From NCBI GenBank assembly GCA_000688615.1, contig JHVA01000001.1, positions 3,844,001 through 3,908,000 of the forward strand: 64,000 bases of DNA, given 5' to 3'. The notes under the pieces were generated by a model that was given only the letters and a program-made list of their open reading frames with translations, ran no database searches and had not been told where the DNA came from. Every line of letters starts with the position of its first letter. Position 1 is the first letter of the stretch. The position numbers and the translations under genes were made by a program. This DNA comes from Acidobacteriaceae bacterium KBS 146 (GTDB lineage: Bacteria > Acidobacteriota > Terriglobia > Terriglobales > Acidobacteriaceae). This document shows positions 50,583-60,314 of this stretch, piece after piece.

Positions 50583-53500
50583 ATGCAAACTCATCGCAAC
50601 ACGCGTGCGATCCACCGCCTGCGCCATCTCCTTTCCGTCCTTCTGGTCTTGGCAGCAGGGTTCTTCCTGACCCCTTCCGCCCTGGCGCAGCTGGCCGGGA
50701 AAGGATCGATCAACGGGAAAGTCACCGACCAGACAGGCGCCGCTGTTCCAGGCGCCAACATCGTCATCACAAACAACGCTACCGGCACCAAACAGACCAC
50801 GGTCTCGACAGGATCGGGCGACTACACGTTCTCCCTCGATCCGGGCAAGTACACCATGGCCGTTACCATGAACGGCTTCAAGACCTTCACGCAGCAGAAC
50901 GTGAATGTCGATGCTCTTCAGACCTTTTCGGTCGATGTAGCGCTCAGCACCGGTGAGGTCAACGAGACCGTCACCGTTACCGCCGCTCCTCCTCCGCTTG
51001 AAACCTCCAACGCCACGCTCGGCGTGACTATGGAACAGGAGATGTACTCAGCCCTGCCCATCATCCAGGACGGCGGAGGCCAGCGCCGCGCGACGGACTT
51101 CGCCTCGCTGCTTCCCGGCGTCTCGGCAAACGTCAGCAACGGCAATCTCACCACCAATGCGGGTATCGTCAATGGCGGTGGAAGCCGCGGAGCGGTCTCC
51201 GCAATCTACATCAATGGCGTTCCGATCACGTCCGTAGCGGGTGAGGGAGATCCCCGTTTTGTCTGGACCTCGATGGCGGTAGACGCGATCAATCAGTTCC
51301 AGGTGCAGACAGTTGGGTATTCGGCGGTGTACGAAGGTCTCGGCGTACAGAACTACACGGTGAAAAACGGTACCAACAACATTCACGGCGTCGCTTACGA
51401 CTACTTCCGCAATACCGCCCTCGACACCTGGGGATTCACCAAGGTGAACGATCCCGTCACCGGCAAGGCCACCAAGCCGGTAGAACATCAGAACGAGTAC
51501 GGTCTCTTCCTCGGATTCCCGATCATCAAAGACAAGCTGTTCGTCTTCGGCGGCTACGAGGGATATCGTTACTCGCGCCAGGTTCCCAATCAGAACCAGA
51601 CCATCCCGACCCTCGCCATGCGGAACGGCGATTTCACGCAGCAATTCGGGACCACCTCGCCCGCACTCTTCGATCCGGACAGCACCGTCGTCAGTCCCGA
51701 CGGCAAGCAATATACCCGCGCTCCGTTTCGTGGAATCAGGAATGGCGTGCCGACCTACAACGTGATTCCTGCCACGCGAATCTCCGCGGTCGCCCAGCGA
51801 ATGCAGAGCTTCCTGCCGGCCCCCATCAACTCCGAGCTGGCCAACAACTATGTGACCAACTATTCCACCGGACTCAACAACTGGACGACGACCAACCGCG
51901 TCGACTACACGATCAACTCCAAGCAGACATTTTCTGCCGTACTCGCATGGGGTCGTCAGGCGACAACCGGACCGGCGGCTGTCACGGTCAGCTCTGGTTC
52001 AAACACCAACGGAATGCCGCCGCCGTACATCTCGTCGCAGCAGTTCGCTCCCAAGACAAAGGTCTTCCTCTTTGAGCACACCTACGCCATCACGCCTCAC
52101 GTGGTCAATCAGCTGAAGTATGGATACGGGCGGTACGACGGCCCAGGCTTCAACCAGGACATCGGCGGCAACTTCGCGGCCTCGGCTCTTGGGTTCCAGG
52201 GACTTCCTTCCGGGCAGGCGTCAGACTCCTTCCCGACGACCTCCTTCAGCGGCAATACCAACATCAATCGCTGGGCGGGTTACTCCTCCAATCGTTCGCT
52301 CGCGAACGGCTATGTGCTGGTCGATAACGTTCAGTGGAGTAAAGGCAAACATACCCTGACCATGGGAGGGCAGATCGCCTGGCTGCAGTACAACTTCACT
52401 CCCAACTCGACCGGCGTCAATCCGCTCCAGTTGAGCTTCAGCAATGCTGCGACGGGAGGATATAACACCGGGACCACAACCTTGAACCCCAACACCGGCC
52501 AAGGCTATGCCAGCTTCCTCGTCGGAGCCGTAACCGGCGGCACCAACTTTACGCTGTCCTCGGTTCCGGAGACCGGAGGACGCTTCCGCCCCATCTCGCC
52601 CTATATTCAGGACAACTGGAAGGTGACCTCACGGCTGACGCTCGACATCGGCCTGCGCTGGGACTACTACCCTGCCTATCAGGAGACACAGGATCGGTTC
52701 TCCTTCTTCGATCCGAATAAGACGAATCCTCTTACCGGCAGCCCGGGTGCGCTCTCCTTCGGTGGTTCCGGCTCTGGCCGTTGCAACTGCCGTCAGCCCG
52801 TCAACGACTCGATGAAGAACTTCGGGCCCCGTATCGGCTTCGCCTTCCAGAGCGATCCCAAGACCGTATGGCGCGGAAGCTGGGGCGTGATCTACACCCA
52901 CGGCAACAACGTCGGCGGTTCGGCGCAGTCCCGTCAGGGCTCCGGCCTGCAGGGGTTCAGCACCTCGCCTGCGACCCAGTTCATCGCTCCTACCCCGGGG
53001 CAGGTCGGCAATCAGTATTGGAAGATCGACACTCCATATCCTGCTTACACACAGCCTCCGACGCTCGATCCCGCGCTCGGCACGTACTACACGACCAACA
53101 GCACCGCCGGGTCGCAGAGCGTGACCTACACCGATCCTTACTATGGCGGACGCGCACCACAGTTCATCACGTGGAGCTTCGGCTTCCAGCACCAGATCAC
53201 CAACGACATGACCTTCACCATGAGTTATGTCGGTTCGCAGGGACACTTCCTCGCTCCGGACAGCTTGACCGGACGCGGAGTGTGGGCCAACCAGCTTGAT
53301 CCGAAGTACCTCTACCTTCGCGATCAGTTGGGAAACGCCGTCTCCTCCGCAGCAGGTAAGGCGACGATCGCCCAGCAGGGATTCTTGCTTCCATACGCGA
53401 CCTTCGGTGGTGTCGGAAATCCCAGTATCACGCAGCTCCTCAAGCCGTTTCCGCAGTACAGCGGCGTCAACGACTCCTTCGGATTCGTCGGCAACACGCG

Positions 53501-54350
53501 GTATCACGCGCTGCAGGTCTACATGAATCAGCGCCTGGCGCACGGCCTGACCTTTATGGTCAACTACACCTGGTCGCGCAACATCGACAACAACGGAACC
53601 TTCCGTTCCGGCTATGACATTCCCGCTGCCTTCGCCAGCGATGGCCAGTTCCACAAAGCGCGCTCGCTCGACAAGAGCCTCTCGCTTGGCGATCAGCGGC
53701 ACAAGTTTGTCATCACCGGCGCCTACGATCTTCCGTTCGGCAAGGGAGAACTTGGCGGGAACCACTACATCACCCGCGCTCTGTTGGGAGGGTATAAGTT
53801 CTCGACTATCTTCCAGGCTTACTCCGGTGCGCCGGTCGGTGTCACTATGAATTCCTGCAACACCAACCCGTCGCAAGCCGTCTGCGAGCCGGTTCTCAAC
53901 CCCAACTACTACGGCAACGGAAAGAAAGCAGTCACCCTGCCCTTCACCCAGGCAAACCTGAGCAAGATCCAGGTGCTGGATCCCGCTGCCTTTGTCGCGA
54001 CACCCGCTTATCAGTTCAGCACGCTGGCCCGGACCGCTGCTCTCTCGGGTCTCTTCCAGCCGCCGAACTATAAGCTCGACATCAGCCTGCGTCGCAGCTT
54101 GGGAATTCCGACCGGCTCTCACGAAGGAACGAAGCTCGTCTTCCAGGCGGATATGTTCAACGTCACCAACCACACGCACTTCGTGTATAGCGCGGGGAAC
54201 GCTCCGCTCTCGAACTGGGCCGGGCCGACGCTGGCACAGCTGGGGCAATCGAACGCTCCGGCATATTCCACCAGCTATGGCGTGCTCTCGGTCGACGGCA
54301 CCGCTGCCATCAACCGTGCGGTCCAGCTCGCTGCTCGCATCGAGTTCTAA
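50583..54350 (+). CDS. Oar-like TonB-dependent outer-membrane receptor with carboxypeptidase-regulatory domain
   Basis: 1255 residues. A signal peptide (RHLLSVLLVLAAGFFLTPSA, cleavage near LAQ) precedes a carboxypeptidase-regulatory-like beta-sandwich (about 40-125: GSINGKVTDQTGAAVPGANI). A plug-like domain follows (LPIIQDGGGQRRATDFASLL, NGGGSRGAVSAIYINGVPI), then a long beta-barrel ending LAARIEF with a terminal Phe, the signal for outer-membrane assembly. Such Oar/CarboxypepD_reg-TonB receptors are greatly expanded in Acidobacteriota and are usually linked to polymer uptake, but ligands are unproven. The gene stands alone between an MFS gene and a GH27 gene, with a terminator after it. Confidence 0.9.
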   Translation: MQTHRNTRAIHRLRHLLSVLLVLAAGFFLTPSALAQLAGKGSINGKVTDQTGAAVPGANIVITNNATGTKQTTVSTGSGDYTFSLDPGKYTMAVTMNGFKTFTQQNVNVDALQTFSVDVALSTGEVNETVTVTAAPPPLETSNATLGVTMEQEMYSALPIIQDGGGQRRATDFASLLPGVSANVSNGNLTTNAGIVNGGGSRGAVSAIYINGVPITSVAGEGDPRFVWTSMAVDAINQFQVQTVGYSAVYEGLGVQNYTVKNGTNNIHGVAYDYFRNTALDTWGFTKVNDPVTGKATKPVEHQNEYGLFLGFPIIKDKLFVFGGYEGYRYSRQVPNQNQTIPTLAMRNGDFTQQFGTTSPALFDPDSTVVSPDGKQYTRAPFRGIRNGVPTYNVIPATRISAVAQRMQSFLPAPINSELANNYVTNYSTGLNNWTTTNRVDYTINSKQTFSAVLAWGRQATTGPAAVTVSSGSNTNGMPPPYISSQQFAPKTKVFLFEHTYAITPHVVNQLKYGYGRYDGPGFNQDIGGNFAASALGFQGLPSGQASDSFPTTSFSGNTNINRWAGYSSNRSLANGYVLVDNVQWSKGKHTLTMGGQIAWLQYNFTPNSTGVNPLQLSFSNAATGGYNTGTTTLNPNTGQGYASFLVGAVTGGTNFTLSSVPETGGRFRPISPYIQDNWKVTSRLTLDIGLRWDYYPAYQETQDRFSFFDPNKTNPLTGSPGALSFGGSGSGRCNCRQPVNDSMKNFGPRIGFAFQSDPKTVWRGSWGVIYTHGNNVGGSAQSRQGSGLQGFSTSPATQFIAPTPGQVGNQYWKIDTPYPAYTQPPTLDPALGTYYTTNSTAGSQSVTYTDPYYGGRAPQFITWSFGFQHQITNDMTFTMSYVGSQGHFLAPDSLTGRGVWANQLDPKYLYLRDQLGNAVSSAAGKATIAQQGFLLPYATFGGVGNPSITQLLKPFPQYSGVNDSFGFVGNTRYHALQVYMNQRLAHGLTFMVNYTWSRNIDNNGTFRSGYDIPAAFASDGQFHKARSLDKSLSLGDQRHKFVITGAYDLPFGKGELGGNHYITRALLGGYKFSTIFQAYSGAPVGVTMNSCNTNPSQAVCEPVLNPNYYGNGKKAVTLPFTQANLSKIQVLDPAAFVATPAYQFSTLARTAALSGLFQPPNYKLDISLRRSLGIPTGSHEGTKLVFQADMFNVTNHTHFVYSAGNAPLSNWAGPTLAQLGQSNAPAYSTSYGVLSVDGTAAINRAVQLAARIEF

Positions 54351-54375
54351 ACTTTCCAACCGCTATATCAAGAGA

Positions 54376-54411
54376 AAGGCCGCCAGCATCAGCCGACGGC
54401 CTTCCTTTTTT
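54376..54411. terminator. Terminator between the Oar-like receptor and GH27 genes
   Basis: AAGGCCG (54376-54382) pairs with CGGCCTT (54397-54403), followed by CCTTTTTT. It serves the plus-strand receptor gene; GH27 ends close by on the other strand. Confidence 0.8.
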
Positions 54412-54421
54412 CTACTTTCGC

Positions 54422-55603
54422 TTAGAACTTCAGCCGCACCATGACAGTTCCATGACTCGGCACTTCAGCGGTGAAGCTTCCCTTGGCCGTCTCGTCTTTG
54501 TGCGCCCACAGATCGCGTACCGTGGCCGACAGACCTGCAGGGTAGCCGATATCGTTCCATGCCACCGTAATCTTTCCGGCGGCCTTGCCACGATTGACGA
54601 GTGCAACGGCGCGGCCGCCGTCAGCGAGCTGCTTGGACCATATCTCGGTGTCGCCCATCTTCTTCACGCGCCGGCCCTGCTGGCCCAGCGTGTCCTGATC
54701 GATGGCGATCACCTCTTTGTTCAGGAGAATCTCCTTCGTCTGCGCCGTCATGTTCGCAACATCGTTGCCAGCCAGCAGCGGAGCCGAGAAGATGGCCCAC
54801 ATGCTGAAGTGCGTGCGGTACTCCTCCGTCGTCATGCCGCCATTGCCTACCTCCAGCATGTCAGGATCGTTCCAGTGGCCCGGACCGGCGTAGCTTTCGA
54901 TGCCGTCCATCAGGTCCAGAATCTGGGTGACACCGCCGCCTCCCCAGGTACGCTTGCAGTCCCAGCAGTCCTGGATGTCAGGAGTAGCGCGCCACAGGTT
55001 GCCGACCGGGCCAGCCCACAGCCATGGTTTGGTCGAACCCCACTCACAGATGCTGAAGACGATCGGGCGTCCTGAGGCCTTCAGCGCCTCGCGCATCAGC
55101 GTGTACGAGGACTCACTGTTCTGGTTCGGAAGCGTGTTGCACCAGTCTTCCTTCAGGTAATCCACGCCCCACGCGGCATATTGCCGGGCGTCCTGATACT
55201 CATGCCCGATGCTGCCCGGACGCTTGGCGCAGGTCATCGTCCCGGCATCGCTGTAAATTCCGAACTTCAGGCCTTTGGAATGAACGTAGTCGGCCAGAGC
55301 CTTGATGCCCGAAGGAAATTTCTCCGCATCGACCACGATGTTGCCCTGTGGATCGCGTCCGGTCTGCCAGCAGTCGTCGATGATCACATATTCGTAGCCG
55401 GCATCCTTCATGCCGTTGGACGCTATCTGATCGGCGGTCTCGCGCACGACCTTCTCGTTCAGCCCTTTACAGGCAAATTTGTTCCAGCTGTTCCAGCCCA
55501 TCGGCGGCGTTCGCGCAAGCCCGTTCTCAAGCGCAAGGCTCATGGATGGAGCAGCGAAAAGGGCGACGGCAGCCCAAAGGGCGATGGTCAACCTACGAAT
55601 CAT
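54422..55603 (-). CDS. Secreted GH27 alpha-galactosidase
   Basis: 393 residues with a signal peptide (IALWAAVALFAAPSMSLA, cleavage near residue 25). The family start is LARTPPMGWNSWNKFACKG. The nucleophile Asp is in GVDYLKEDWCNT, and the acid/base Asp is in WRATPDIQDCWD. YVIIDDCWQ and GIYSDAGTMTCAKRPGS line the substrate site. The C-terminal part is a beta-sandwich. It removes alpha-1,6-linked galactose from galactomannans or raffinose-type sugars in the periplasm or outside. A GGGAG ribosome-binding site precedes the ATG. The length is at the normal lower end (two-domain form). Confidence 0.95.
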   Translation of the reverse strand: MIRRLTIALWAAVALFAAPSMSLALENGLARTPPMGWNSWNKFACKGLNEKVVRETADQIASNGMKDAGYEYVIIDDCWQTGRDPQGNIVVDAEKFPSGIKALADYVHSKGLKFGIYSDAGTMTCAKRPGSIGHEYQDARQYAAWGVDYLKEDWCNTLPNQNSESSYTLMREALKASGRPIVFSICEWGSTKPWLWAGPVGNLWRATPDIQDCWDCKRTWGGGGVTQILDLMDGIESYAGPGHWNDPDMLEVGNGGMTTEEYRTHFSMWAIFSAPLLAGNDVANMTAQTKEILLNKEVIAIDQDTLGQQGRRVKKMGDTEIWSKQLADGGRAVALVNRGKAAGKITVAWNDIGYPAGLSATVRDLWAHKDETAKGSFTAEVPSHGTVMVRLKF

Positions 55604-55758
55604 TCCTATTCTCCCGGTTATCTTTTAGCTGTTCTTTGTAACGCACAGAATTCTAATGCACTGCACTCCCAGCGACCGGCCGGATCGAGAAAAGTTCGCA
55701 TCAGACTGCAGGGCTGGCGAATCCAATACTGTGCTCATCAGGAAGGGAGCTTTTCTCT

Positions 55759-56391
55759 ATGAGCCGCAGCTTCGCGCGGATCGCATTCACGCCACTTGTA
55801 CAGCAGCAGCAACGAAAGCACGGAAGCCGTGCGCAGTACGAGCGCGTCGAGAAGACCTCCTCGGCAGGAGACGCCCTGGGGGAGTACGAAACTGCATTCA
55901 TTGCTGCGCGCGATTCTTTTTACCTCGCAACCGTCAGCGAAACGGGCTGGCCTTATATGCAGCATCGGGGCGGTCAGGCAGGCTTTCTCCATGTGCTCGA
56001 TGACCACACGCTCGCCTTCGCCGAGTACCGTGGAAACCGCCAGTACGTCAGCAGGGGAAACCTCGATCACGAGGATCGCGTTGCACTCTTCCTAATGGAC
56101 TACCCATCCCGCACGCGGCTTAAGATTCTCGGCCATGCGACCGCGTATGAAGGCGAAGCTGCAAAGCCGTATCTCGAACAGATCGTCACGCCGGGAGATC
56201 AGAAAATCGCAGAAGGTGTCATCGTGATCCGGGTTGCAGCCTTCGACTGGAACTGTCCAAAGTACATCACGCCACGTTACACCGAAGAACAGGTCGTGAA
56301 GGTTGTGGCGCCGTTGCGCCAGCGGCTCTCCGATCTGGAGGAAGAAAACAAGCGGCTCCGTGAGCAGCTTACTGAGACGGTAAAGCCGTAA
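55759..56391 (+). CDS. Pyridoxamine 5'-phosphate oxidase-like flavoprotein
   Basis: 210 residues of the split-barrel FMN-binding fold. The core reads AARDSFYLATVSETGWPYMQ, then FLHVLDDHTLAFAEYRGNRQ and VALFLMDYPSRTRLKILGHA; this is the PPOX group seen in general stress or FMN/F420-binding proteins rather than PdxH. The C-terminus is an added coiled coil (LRQRLSDLEEENKRLREQL). Substrate is unknown. An AGGGAG leader precedes the ATG. It is divergent from GH27 and followed by the opposite-strand 94-residue gene. Confidence 0.85.
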   Translation: MSRSFARIAFTPLVQQQQRKHGSRAQYERVEKTSSAGDALGEYETAFIAARDSFYLATVSETGWPYMQHRGGQAGFLHVLDDHTLAFAEYRGNRQYVSRGNLDHEDRVALFLMDYPSRTRLKILGHATAYEGEAAKPYLEQIVTPGDQKIAEGVIVIRVAAFDWNCPKYITPRYTEEQVVKVVAPLRQRLSDLEEENKRLREQLTETVKP

Positions 56392-56469
56392 CGTACGATC
56401 TGCTGAGTGGAGGGAAGACGATCCTCATCCTCCCTTATGTCGACCGTACACCCGTTGTTGCCTGGCCTG

Positions 56470-56754
56470 TTACATGATCCTGAAGCGTTCGCGCATCAGG
56501 CGTTGGAATCTCGGCTTCCAGATCAGATCGTAAGCAAGCTCCTTGCCTGGAAACATCGTCAGAGCTGCCTTTCTTGAGTCGGCGATCATCTGGGAAGCTT
56601 CATCGATCGTCAGGCTTCGATCCTGCGCGATAACCTGCATCACCATATTCATCATCATCTGAAGGCGACGGATGAGCTTCTGTTCTTCAATCTGCTCTTC
56701 CGTCTTTGGCGAGATGACGCTTTGTTCCGTTTGCTTCAGATCCTGTTTGTCCAT
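56470..56754 (-). CDS. Hypothetical protein (94 aa), helical
   Basis: A GGAGG lies 9 bases before the ATG, which supports expression. The product is predicted mostly helical (EEQIEEQKLIRRLQMMMNM, then SLTIDEASQMIADSRKAA), with a basic C-terminus KPRFQRLMRERFRIM. No signal peptide or membrane segment; no family recognised. It lies alone between the PPOX-like and PEP-CTERM genes. Its length and composition suggest a small cytosolic regulatory or adaptor protein, but this is inference. Confidence 0.65.
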   Translation of the reverse strand: MDKQDLKQTEQSVISPKTEEQIEEQKLIRRLQMMMNMVMQVIAQDRSLTIDEASQMIADSRKAALTMFPGKELAYDLIWKPRFQRLMRERFRIM

Positions 56755-56850
56755 CCGTCCCGGCCTCCGCTTTCCCCACGGTACTCCTACAGAGGCGTGG
56801 TTTGCATGCGAAATCCGGGAGTGCCGCCCTCGGCACGTCCTCCAGAAACA

Positions 56851-57411
56851 TCAGCCGTGCCGGACGCGAGTGCCGCGACGCCTGAGGAGAAGCAACAGCC
56901 CTACAGTGCCCGTACCGAACAGCAGCAGTGTTCCGGATTCGGGAGTCACCTCGATCTGACCTCGGATCTCTCCGCCCGGAAACGTTGCATTGTGAATGTT
57001 GGTATAGGCCAAGCCGCTGTTCATGCCGGCGATCAGAGCCGCCTCCGAGCCTCCACCGCTGAAGACGAACGTGGAGAGATCAATGGTGGCGTTATAGGTT
57101 CCGGAAGTGGTGGAAGGGAAGTTCGCGAATGGAACCCAGACGGGAGCATTGGTGCCAGGCGGCGCGCAGCAATGGATATGCGCCGCGCTCGGATTGCCCC
57201 CAATGATGCCCGTGTACTCGACGTGAATATCGAGAATGTCGCCTGTCAGGAGAAACGTTGCCATTCCGGTAGCGGTGGAGGCATTGGGAGGGTTCTCACT
57301 GGCGCCGTTCAGAGAGGCTGTATAGCTGATGGTGTCGCCGAGAGCGGGTGTTGCAAGATAGATCGCCCCCACCAGCGCACATCCTGCGAGCAGTTGTTTG
57401 CATGAAGTCAT
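56851..57411 (-). CDS. CHRD-domain protein with PEP-CTERM-like sorting signal
   Basis: 186 residues. Signal peptide LLAGCALVGAIYLATPALGD; CHRD domain (about 28-150) with ISYTASLNGASENPP, SAAHIHCCAPPGTNAPVWV and GEIRGQIEV; then TPESGTLLLFGTGTVGLLLL and a basic RRRGTRVRHG tail. The last part is the tripartite PEP-CTERM layout (short motif, hydrophobic helix, basic tail) with P-E-S instead of P-E-P. PEP-CTERM proteins are cut by exosortase and often end in the exopolysaccharide layer. CHRD domains are beta-rich. No exosortase gene is in the window. AGGAG lies 7 bases upstream. Confidence 0.85.
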   Translation of the reverse strand: MTSCKQLLAGCALVGAIYLATPALGDTISYTASLNGASENPPNASTATGMATFLLTGDILDIHVEYTGIIGGNPSAAHIHCCAPPGTNAPVWVPFANFPSTTSGTYNATIDLSTFVFSGGGSEAALIAGMNSGLAYTNIHNATFPGGEIRGQIEVTPESGTLLLFGTGTVGLLLLLRRRGTRVRHG

Positions 57412-57560
57412 GTCTTGCTCCTCTCAGAAAAGATTTCAGAGGGGGCCCGGCGTGCAACATCTGCGAGTTAATGTATCGAATCGGGAGCTGGTCTGGCGCG
57501 TCGCAATTGTAAAAATATTCCCGTGCTGCTCAGGCCTAATCAAAGGAATGACTTACGCGA

Positions 57561-60248
57561 TTACAGGAATCCCGGCAAAGTGTTTCCCTCCGCGTCGGGA
57601 ACCTCATGGAGGCTGCCGTCGCGGTACAGCAAAAAGCTGGTAAGGCCGAACTCGTCCGTTCGATACAGACGCGTTCCCTCTGCTGCAATCCGGGAGATCA
57701 CTTCAGATCTGGGATGCCCAAACGTATTGTCTTTGCCCACCGAGACCACGGCGTCTTTTGGATGCAGTCTCTTGAGAAACTCGGGAGTGGTCGATGTAAG
57801 GCTGCCGTGATGGCCGACCTTCAACAGCGTCACCGGGCCGATCCCGTCGGCGAGCATTGCCTCCTCACTCTGTGCTTCAGCATCTCCTTCCAAGAGGACG
57901 GAAGCGCTGCCGTACTGCACCCGAAGCACGAGCGAGTCGTTATTCTTCGGCTCTCCAGGATTCGTATAGCCGCGTTGCGGGGCCAGCACATTGACTGCAG
58001 CGTTGTCCCACGAGATCGTGTCACCGGCGCGCAAATGCCGCACACGAATGCCAAGAGAAGCGGCTTCTTTCAGAAGATCGCCATAAGCCTCCGATGCGGG
58101 ATCGACAGCAACCCACAGCTCGCGAGGGAGAAAGTTGCGCATGACGGATGTCATTCCTCCCATGTGGTCGCTATGCGCATGACTCAACACCAGCACATCG
58201 AGCCTGCGAATGCGCCGTGACCACAGATAAGGAGACACAACCTCTTCGCCAACATCGAAGGCACTGGTCACGGCGGCCACCTCATTGACGCCGCCGACCG
58301 GGCCTCCGGCATCCACCAGCATCGTGCGCCCCTGCGGATTGACGACCAGAAGGGAATCGCCCTGGCCCACATCGAGCGCAGTAACCTCAAGCGCGTCCTT
58401 CGAGAGGATCGCCGGCTCCGGCCACAAGATCGCCGCGAGAACAAGCGGCAGAACTGCAGCTGCCATCCATGCTGCAGCCCTCGATCGTCGAACCGCCCAG
58501 CAGCAGAACGCCCACGATGCCAGAGCGATCGCTGCGATCCACCACGCCGGTGCGGGAACGCGAAGATCGGCTGCCCGCATCTGGCTCACCCACCCAATCG
58601 TCCATCGCACGCCGTGCAGCAGCAGCGCGGTCGTGGCCGCGGGAACAATCGCAATCCACGAGCCTGCCAGCGATGCGCAGAAGGTCAGCATCGCCATCGG
58701 CGCCAGCAGGCTGACCAGAGGAACCGTGAGCATATTTGCCGGCAGCGCGAATAGAGTGGCTCGATGGAAGTAGACGGCCATGGGCAACGCCATCACCATC
58801 TCAGCGACGAAACCGATCAGAGCTAGTTCCATCGTGTGGAGCAGCAAGCGAACGGCGGATCCTGGAAGACTGCGAGACCATCGCCCCAGAACTCCCGCAA
58901 AGGCCTCTCCCCACATCCGCAGCATCACGCGGAACTGTGCGACACGAGCAGGAAGAATAGGATCCATCCAAAGCTCGTTGAGCCTTCTCGTAGCTCGCGC
59001 GTATGGAAGAAACGTCCTCTCTCCCAGCGGAATCGCGATTCCTGCGATGGCAACGATAGCCAGGAAGGTCATCTGAAAGCTGGCCTCGTACAAGCTGGAT
59101 GGAGACCACACCAGCTCCGTGAGAGCAGCAGCCCCCAGCGCATTCAGCACGCCGCTCTCTCTCGAAAGCAGCCGCGCGATGAGGAACACTGCCGTCATCA
59201 ACAATGCGCGCTGGACAGGAGCGCCAAATCCCGTCAAAAGCGCGTAGAGCGTCATCACGGAAATCGTAACGAGCGTCGCAAGCCATCGACGAAGCCGCAG
59301 CCTCCGCAGGATCCAGAAGACGATCCCAGCTAGAAGAGCGACATGCATGCCCGACACAACAAACAGGTGAAAGGACCCGGTGCGCTCGAATCCAATTCGC
59401 AGGTCATGATTCAGGAGCGTGCGGTCACCGAAGATCATTGCATTCAACATGCCTGCATCTTCGTCCGTCAGTCTCAATGCCATCGGCATGCGTCGATTCG
59501 CTGCTGAGCGAACCAGACGCAACACCCTCTTCGAGGCCCAGCTTTGTGCAGCATACAAACGGCATTGCAATCCTCCGGCATTCCGCGAAAGTACATGGAC
59601 TCGCCCGGATCGAACGTTCCCGTGCACGGAGATCCCTTGATCCAGAAGATAATCTGCATACTGCCACGCCCCCGGATCGCGATACCGCTCCGGGATCTTC
59701 AGACGAAGCGGCATCTCGATCTCATCGCCACAGGCGAACGAAGACAGCGTGCCGTCCTGCGAGATCACCGTCGCGCGCACGCCTCCCGCGGCAGGAACCA
59801 TTCGCGAAATATCCGGTGTCACCTCTTCAATCGCATCTACCGCGACATCCACGGAAAGCGCCGACGCTGCCGAGGACGTTGTTTCACTCGAGGAAGCATC
59901 CTCGTCCATGTCGGAGGGGCTTCTCAGTGCATCCAGGATCCGTACCCTGACAACATGTCCGCGAACGGTGCGGCTCAATCCATCGGCATACTGCAAAAGT
60001 TGCTTCTGTGTTTTAGGAATAGGGCGAATGTGCCAGCACCACATTCCGGCGACGATCCACAGACCTGCTACGGGAATCACAGCTACGCGCAATGCTGATC
60101 GCAACGCCAACAGCGCAGCCGTTAGCAGAAGCACCATCGCGCATCCCAGCAACGCCGGCGGTTGCCAATTGCGCGCGAGAACAAGTCCCAGGGCAAACCA
60201 GCAGGCTGCCGCCAACAGCGGAGCACGCCGCAGTTGCAGCCGTTCCAT
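57561..60248 (-). CDS. comEC: ComEC/Rec2-family DNA uptake channel
   Basis: 895 residues. The N-terminus has two to three membrane helices (RRAPLLAAACWFALGLVLAR), then an OB-like DUF4131 region, a long polytopic competence domain (about 260-600: FHLFVVSGMHVALLAGIVFW is the family's FxxSGxH motif), and a C-terminal metallo-beta-lactamase-like domain (about 640-880) with VLVLSHAHSDHMGGMTSVM and the second metal region LLKVGHHGSLTS. It carries single-stranded DNA through the inner membrane in natural transformation, and the MBL domain may degrade the other strand. The gene is the last of a minus-strand run after the RNA methyltransferase. A complete domain set suggests a functional channel. Confidence 0.93.
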   Translation of the reverse strand: MERLQLRRAPLLAAACWFALGLVLARNWQPPALLGCAMVLLLTAALLALRSALRVAVIPVAGLWIVAGMWCWHIRPIPKTQKQLLQYADGLSRTVRGHVVRVRILDALRSPSDMDEDASSSETTSSAASALSVDVAVDAIEEVTPDISRMVPAAGGVRATVISQDGTLSSFACGDEIEMPLRLKIPERYRDPGAWQYADYLLDQGISVHGNVRSGRVHVLSRNAGGLQCRLYAAQSWASKRVLRLVRSAANRRMPMALRLTDEDAGMLNAMIFGDRTLLNHDLRIGFERTGSFHLFVVSGMHVALLAGIVFWILRRLRLRRWLATLVTISVMTLYALLTGFGAPVQRALLMTAVFLIARLLSRESGVLNALGAAALTELVWSPSSLYEASFQMTFLAIVAIAGIAIPLGERTFLPYARATRRLNELWMDPILPARVAQFRVMLRMWGEAFAGVLGRWSRSLPGSAVRLLLHTMELALIGFVAEMVMALPMAVYFHRATLFALPANMLTVPLVSLLAPMAMLTFCASLAGSWIAIVPAATTALLLHGVRWTIGWVSQMRAADLRVPAPAWWIAAIALASWAFCCWAVRRSRAAAWMAAAVLPLVLAAILWPEPAILSKDALEVTALDVGQGDSLLVVNPQGRTMLVDAGGPVGGVNEVAAVTSAFDVGEEVVSPYLWSRRIRRLDVLVLSHAHSDHMGGMTSVMRNFLPRELWVAVDPASEAYGDLLKEAASLGIRVRHLRAGDTISWDNAAVNVLAPQRGYTNPGEPKNNDSLVLRVQYGSASVLLEGDAEAQSEEAMLADGIGPVTLLKVGHHGSLTSTTPEFLKRLHPKDAVVSVGKDNTFGHPRSEVISRIAAEGTRLYRTDEFGLTSFLLYRDGSLHEVPDAEGNTLPGFL

Positions 60249-60314
60249 CTTTCCTGTGGCCTGATCGATCTCTGCGTGGCCCCTCAGAACTTCGCTCCCG
60301 GTCTTACATTTGCA

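Noticed and set aside
52629..54359. A 576-codon open frame opposite the Oar-like receptor
   Set aside because: Antisense to a clear receptor barrel; no motifs, no ribosome-binding site.
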